Source of the DNA: Crassaminicella profunda
GTDB taxonomy: Bacteria > Bacillota > Clostridia > Peptostreptococcales > Thermotaleaceae
DNA: 64,000 nucleotides
Direction: 5' to 3'
Assembly: GCF_019884785.1 (NCBI RefSeq)
Contig: NZ_CP082326.1
Location: forward strand, 2,039,355-2,103,354
Positions 60,999 to 64,000 of the stretch are shown here, piece by piece. Numbering within the stretch: position 1 is the first letter of the stretch; each line of letters opens with the position of its first letter. The position numbers and the translations under genes are program-made. The notes below the pieces were generated by a model. The model was not told the origin of the DNA. It worked only from the letters and a program-made list of their open reading frames with translations, and did no database searches.

Positions 60999-62897
60999 TT
61001 ATCTTCTATTTTTTCTTGATTTATTTTTTTGACGTTTATTTTTCCTCCACACATCTTTTTTCTGACCATTTTTCCTTGGTGTATCTTTTTTATTTTTGTC
61101 TTCTTTTGGTTTAATTAAACACTTAGGACCATGTCCAATCAAATCTTTTCTTCCTGCTAAAACCAAAGCCTTCTTTACTAAATCATAATTTTTAGGATTT
61201 CGATATTGAAGCAATGCCCTTTGCATAGTCTTTTCTTCCCTTGTTTTAGGAACATATACAGTCTTCATATTCCTAGGGTCTAAGCCTGTATAAAACATAC
61301 ATGTAGATAAAGTTCCCGGGGTTGGATAAAAATCCTGCACTTGCTCCGGATGATAATGTATATCTCTTAAATACTCTGCCATTTCAACAGCTGCACTTAA
61401 ATCACTTCCTGGATGGCTAGACATCAAATAAGGTACTAAAAATTGTTTTTTCCCAAGTTGATCATTGATTTTATAAAATTTATCTACAAACCTATCATAT
61501 ATTTCTCTTTTCGGTTTTCCCATTAATCCTAATACTTTAGGTGAAACATGTTCAGGAGCTACTTTAAGCTGTCCACTTACATGATGCTCACATAATTCCT
61601 TTAAAAAATCATCTTTTTTTTCTGCCATAATATAATCATATCTAAGTCCTGAACGAACAAAAACCTTTTTTACCCCTTCAATTTTCCTAAGATTTCTCAA
61701 TACTTCTAAATATTCCGTGTGATCAGCATCTAAGTTTTTACATGGTTTTGGATGTAAACATTGCTTATTTTTACAAGTTCCGTATGTTTTTTGTTTTTCA
61801 CAAGCAACATGTCTAAAATTTGCTGTTGGTCCACCAACGTCATGAATATACCCTTTAAAATCTTTATCCTCAACAATCTTTTTTGCTTCCTTAATCATAG
61901 ACTCTTGGCTTCTGCTTTGGATCACCCTTCCTTGATGAAATGTAAGAGCACAAAAAGAACAACTTCCAAAACAACCTCGCTCACTAACAATACTATATTT
62001 TACTTCCTTAATAGCTGGAACTCCACCCATTTTTTCATATATTGGATGATAATTTCTCATATACGGCAAATCATATACTCGATCTAGCTCCACCTGTGTT
62101 AAAGGCATAGCTGGAGGATTTTGTATAATATAAGTATCCTTGTGTTTCTGAGCAATTACTTGTCCTCTAATACTATCCTGTTCTTCATATTGAATTTTAA
62201 AAGCTTTTGCATAAGCGGTTTTTTCTGCCTTAACTTTCTCGAAGGAAGGCACCTGAATATAATCATAAACTTCTTCTAAATCATCTACTCTATAACAAGT
62301 TCCAGAAATGTGTCGAATATACTGAATATCTAATCCATTATTTAGATGATCTGCAATTTCTATAACTTGTTTTTCCCCCATACCATATATCAACAAATCT
62401 GCTTCACTATCAAATAAAATAGATCTTCTTACTGAATCGTTCCAATAATCATAATGAGCAAATCTTCTTAAACTAGCTTCAATACCTCCAATAATAATAG
62501 GTATTTTTTTATAGGATTGTCTTACCATATTTGTATATACAATAGTTGCTCGATCAGGTCTTAATCCCATTTTTCCCCCTGGAGCATATAAGTCTTGCTT
62601 TCTTCTTTTCTTATTCACAGAATAATGGTTAACCATAGAATCTAAATTTCCTGCGTTTATTAAAAAGCCAAGTCTAGGTCTTCCTAATTTCTTAAAATCA
62701 TTGGTGTTTTTCCAATTGGGTTGAGAAATAATTCCTACTTTATATCCTGCATCTTCTAAAACTCTTGAAATAATAGCTGTACCAAAGCTAGGATGATCTA
62801 CATAAGCATCTCCTGTAACAATTATAAAATCTAATTGCTCCCATCCTCTTTTCTTCATATCTTCTTTGCATATTGGTAAAAAGTCATTTACTCTCAT
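60999..62897 (-). CDS. YgiQ family radical SAM protein
   Basis: A 632-residue UPF0313/YgiQ protein. The N-terminal domain has [26 protein letters not shown]; the radical-SAM cluster is [20 protein letters not shown] (CxxxCxxC); conserved later parts are [15 protein letters not shown] with extra cysteines, and the Lys-rich C-terminal tail. The substrate is not known. Single gene. Confidence 0.94.
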   Translation of the reverse strand: MRVNDFLPICKEDMKKRGWEQLDFIIVTGDAYVDHPSFGTAIISRVLEDAGYKVGIISQPNWKNTNDFKKLGRPRLGFLINAGNLDSMVNHYSVNKKRRKQDLYAPGGKMGLRPDRATIVYTNMVRQSYKKIPIIIGGIEASLRRFAHYDYWNDSVRRSILFDSEADLLIYGMGEKQVIEIADHLNNGLDIQYIRHISGTCYRVDDLEEVYDYIQVPSFEKVKAEKTAYAKAFKIQYEEQDSIRGQVIAQKHKDTYIIQNPPAMPLTQVELDRVYDLPYMRNYHPIYEKMGGVPAIKEVKYSIVSERGCFGSCSFCALTFHQGRVIQSRSQESMIKEAKKIVEDKDFKGYIHDVGGPTANFRHVACEKQKTYGTCKNKQCLHPKPCKNLDADHTEYLEVLRNLRKIEGVKKVFVRSGLRYDYIMAEKKDDFLKELCEHHVSGQLKVAPEHVSPKVLGLMGKPKREIYDRFVDKFYKINDQLGKKQFLVPYLMSSHPGSDLSAAVEMAEYLRDIHYHPEQVQDFYPTPGTLSTCMFYTGLDPRNMKTVYVPKTREEKTMQRALLQYRNPKNYDLVKKALVLAGRKDLIGHGPKCLIKPKEDKNKKDTPRKNGQKKDVWRKNKRQKNKSRKNRR

Positions 62898-62990
62898 TTT
62901 TTCCTCACTCTCATATAATTCCTACATTTGTTTTTGTGTACAATAGATATATTATAGTATTTTTCCTTGTAAATTACTATCCTTAAAGCA

Positions 62991-63014
62991 AAAAAAGACC
63001 TCAAAAGAGGTCTT
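62991..63014 (-). terminator. Terminator overlapping the YkuS stop codon
   Basis: Arms AAGACCTC / GAGGTCTT, 4-nt loop, then a T-run on the minus strand. Confidence 0.8.
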
Positions 63015-63258
63015 AACTAAAACGATTTGTTATTTGTGCATGTACATCTTCTGGTGTCATTCCTTTTGCATTGATAACAGATGCTTTTGTTCTTGTATCA
63101 TGCATTCCTAGTAAATTGCTATTTTGTCCTGAAACTACAATTGCATCAAAGCCTTTCAAATTTGCTCTAGCACTTTCAAGATCTGTAACATCATATCCCT
63201 TTGTATTAAGATAACTTTTCACATTCTCTAATGATCTTTCTACAGCTATTTTTCTCAA
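63013..63258 (-). CDS. YkuS family protein (UPF0180)
   Basis: The TTG start at 63258 follows GGAGG by 8 nt (MRKIAVERSLENVKSYL); the GTG three codons earlier overlaps that site. 81 residues of the UPF0180 family with GYDVTDLESARANLKGFDAIVVSGQNSNLLGMHDTRTKASVINAKGMTPEDV. Function unknown. Its terminator overlaps the stop codon. Confidence 0.87.
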   Translation of the reverse strand: MRKIAVERSLENVKSYLNTKGYDVTDLESARANLKGFDAIVVSGQNSNLLGMHDTRTKASVINAKGMTPEDVHAQITNRFS

Positions 63259-63321
63259 AAGAACCACCTCCTATAATTATAATCTAATTCTATTATTTCT
63301 ACATAGAAGGTGAAATATTCT

Positions 63322-64000
63322 TTATTCTATATTCTTGCTACTTTCTCTTACCATTAATTCATGAGGAAGGGTAATCACATTGCTATCTACTTCTTCTCCA
63401 TCAATTTTTTTAACAATCATTCTCATGGCAACAGCGCCAATATCATAAATTGGTTGATGAATCGTTGTTAAGTTAGGTCTATATATAGATGCTAATTTTA
63501 TATCATTGAATCCAACAACAGAAACATCCTCTGGAACCTTGTATCCATTATCTAATAAACAGTTAATCGCTCCAATGGCCATTTCATCACTAGCTGCAAA
63601 AATTGCAGTTGGTAAAATCTTTTCATCTATAAATTCTTCTACAATTTCATAACTATTTTCTAATTTCCAATTTCCATATTTAACCAATTTTTCGTTAATT
63701 TCTAATCCATGCTCTTCTAACGCTTCCTTATATCCATTATATTGGTCAAGCCCAAAAGCATTTTGATCCAAGCTACTTCGAATCAACGCAATCTTTTTAT
63801 GTCCATTTTCAATAAGGAATTTTGTCATTTCATACGCAGCCTGAAAATTATCAATAGATACAGATGGAATATTTAAATTACTAGTATTTCTATTGACTAG
63901 TGATACTGGAATATCAATTGTTTCAAGATATTCAACCAATTTCTCCTCAAGCTTCCAAGTCATAAATACGATTCCTTCTACTTGCTTCGCTCTTAATAGA
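63322..64000 (-). CDS. LacI-family regulator, C-terminal part (5' end cut by window)
   Basis: The frame remains open to base 64000 ([21 protein letters not shown] at the edge), so the DNA-binding domain lies outside. The visible 226 codons are the periplasmic-binding-like sensor domain of LacI/PurR regulators: [87 protein letters not shown] and the end [15 protein letters not shown]. The listed internal Met is not the start. Effector unknown, probably a sugar. Confidence 0.92.
   Translation of the reverse strand, partial: LLRAKQVEGIVFMTWKLEEKLVEYLETIDIPVSLVNRNTSNLNIPSVSIDNFQAAYEMTKFLIENGHKKIALIRSSLDQNAFGLDQYNGYKEALEEHGLEINEKLVKYGNWKLENSYEIVEEFIDEKILPTAIFAASDEMAIGAINCLLDNGYKVPEDVSVVGFNDIKLASIYRPNLTTIHQPIYDIGAVAMRMIVKKIDGEEVDSNVITLPHELMVRESSKNIE

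Noticed and set aside
1-64000. tRNA, rRNA or CRISPR arrays
   Set aside because: No cloverleaf, conserved rRNA stretch or regularly spaced repeat was seen on reading either strand.

Overview
The window comes from a low-GC, endospore-forming Firmicute of the clostridial type. Evidence for this is SpoIIGA, two Spo0E-like phosphatases, a SpoVD/PBP2-type transpeptidase with a PASTA domain, SpoVE/FtsW, a MurE with the meso-diaminopimelate DNPR motif, T-box and yjdF-type leaders, and A+T-rich codon use. I cannot name the species.

Region 1-28.7 kb is the division and cell-wall (dcw) cluster, all on the minus strand. In transcription order it runs mraZ, rsmH, ftsL, pbp/spoVD, murE, murF, mraY, murD, ftsW/spoVE, murG, murA, divIB, two DUF881 genes, sbp, ftsZ and spoIIGA. 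The murA gene is cut in two by a foreign element of about 10.3 kb (about 5923-16254). The break lies directly before the codon for the catalytic cysteine, at a 7-bp repeat (CCACCTG) present at both ends. Joining the halves at that repeat restores a clean 417-residue MurA. A large serine recombinase lies at the left end and its reading frame runs through the attachment site. In the excised circle it would gain a different 32-residue tail followed by a terminator. The element also carries a 41-codon ORF behind a symmetric nested dyad, a decayed phage tail module with a lysis cassette (holin-like proteins and an amidase with an SLH domain), an IS66 insertion with its tnpC frameshifted, and a NucS-like PD-(D/E)XK nuclease. 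This resembles the sporulation-excised intervening elements such as skin in sigK, but in a gene of peptidoglycan precursor synthesis; I know of no described element at this site.

Region 28.4-41 kb holds a Spo0E-like gene, lgt, a pair of M16 peptidase-like genes, a membrane-anchored protein with a degenerate ferrochelatase-like domain, ychF, an azlCD-trmB-alaX operon with a near-consensus promoter inside repeated operator-like sites, yjdF with its riboswitch, a PadR gene and a CMD-family gene sharing one palindrome, a rhodanese lipoprotein and a glucosaminidase.

Region 41-64 kb is ordinary chromosome with several regulatory points of interest: a chemoreceptor with a PhnD-like binding domain on its cytoplasmic end, a formimidoylglutamase-like enzyme, a probable structured RNA, a second Spo0E-like gene inside an 18-bp inverted repeat, a T-box-controlled SNF transporter, PduL, HPRT, a CDF transporter, a LysR gene whose best start is ATA, an M18 aminopeptidase, a DegS/DegU-like pair, CheW, YgiQ, YkuS, and a LacI-type regulator cut by the window end. 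No tRNA, rRNA or CRISPR array was seen.
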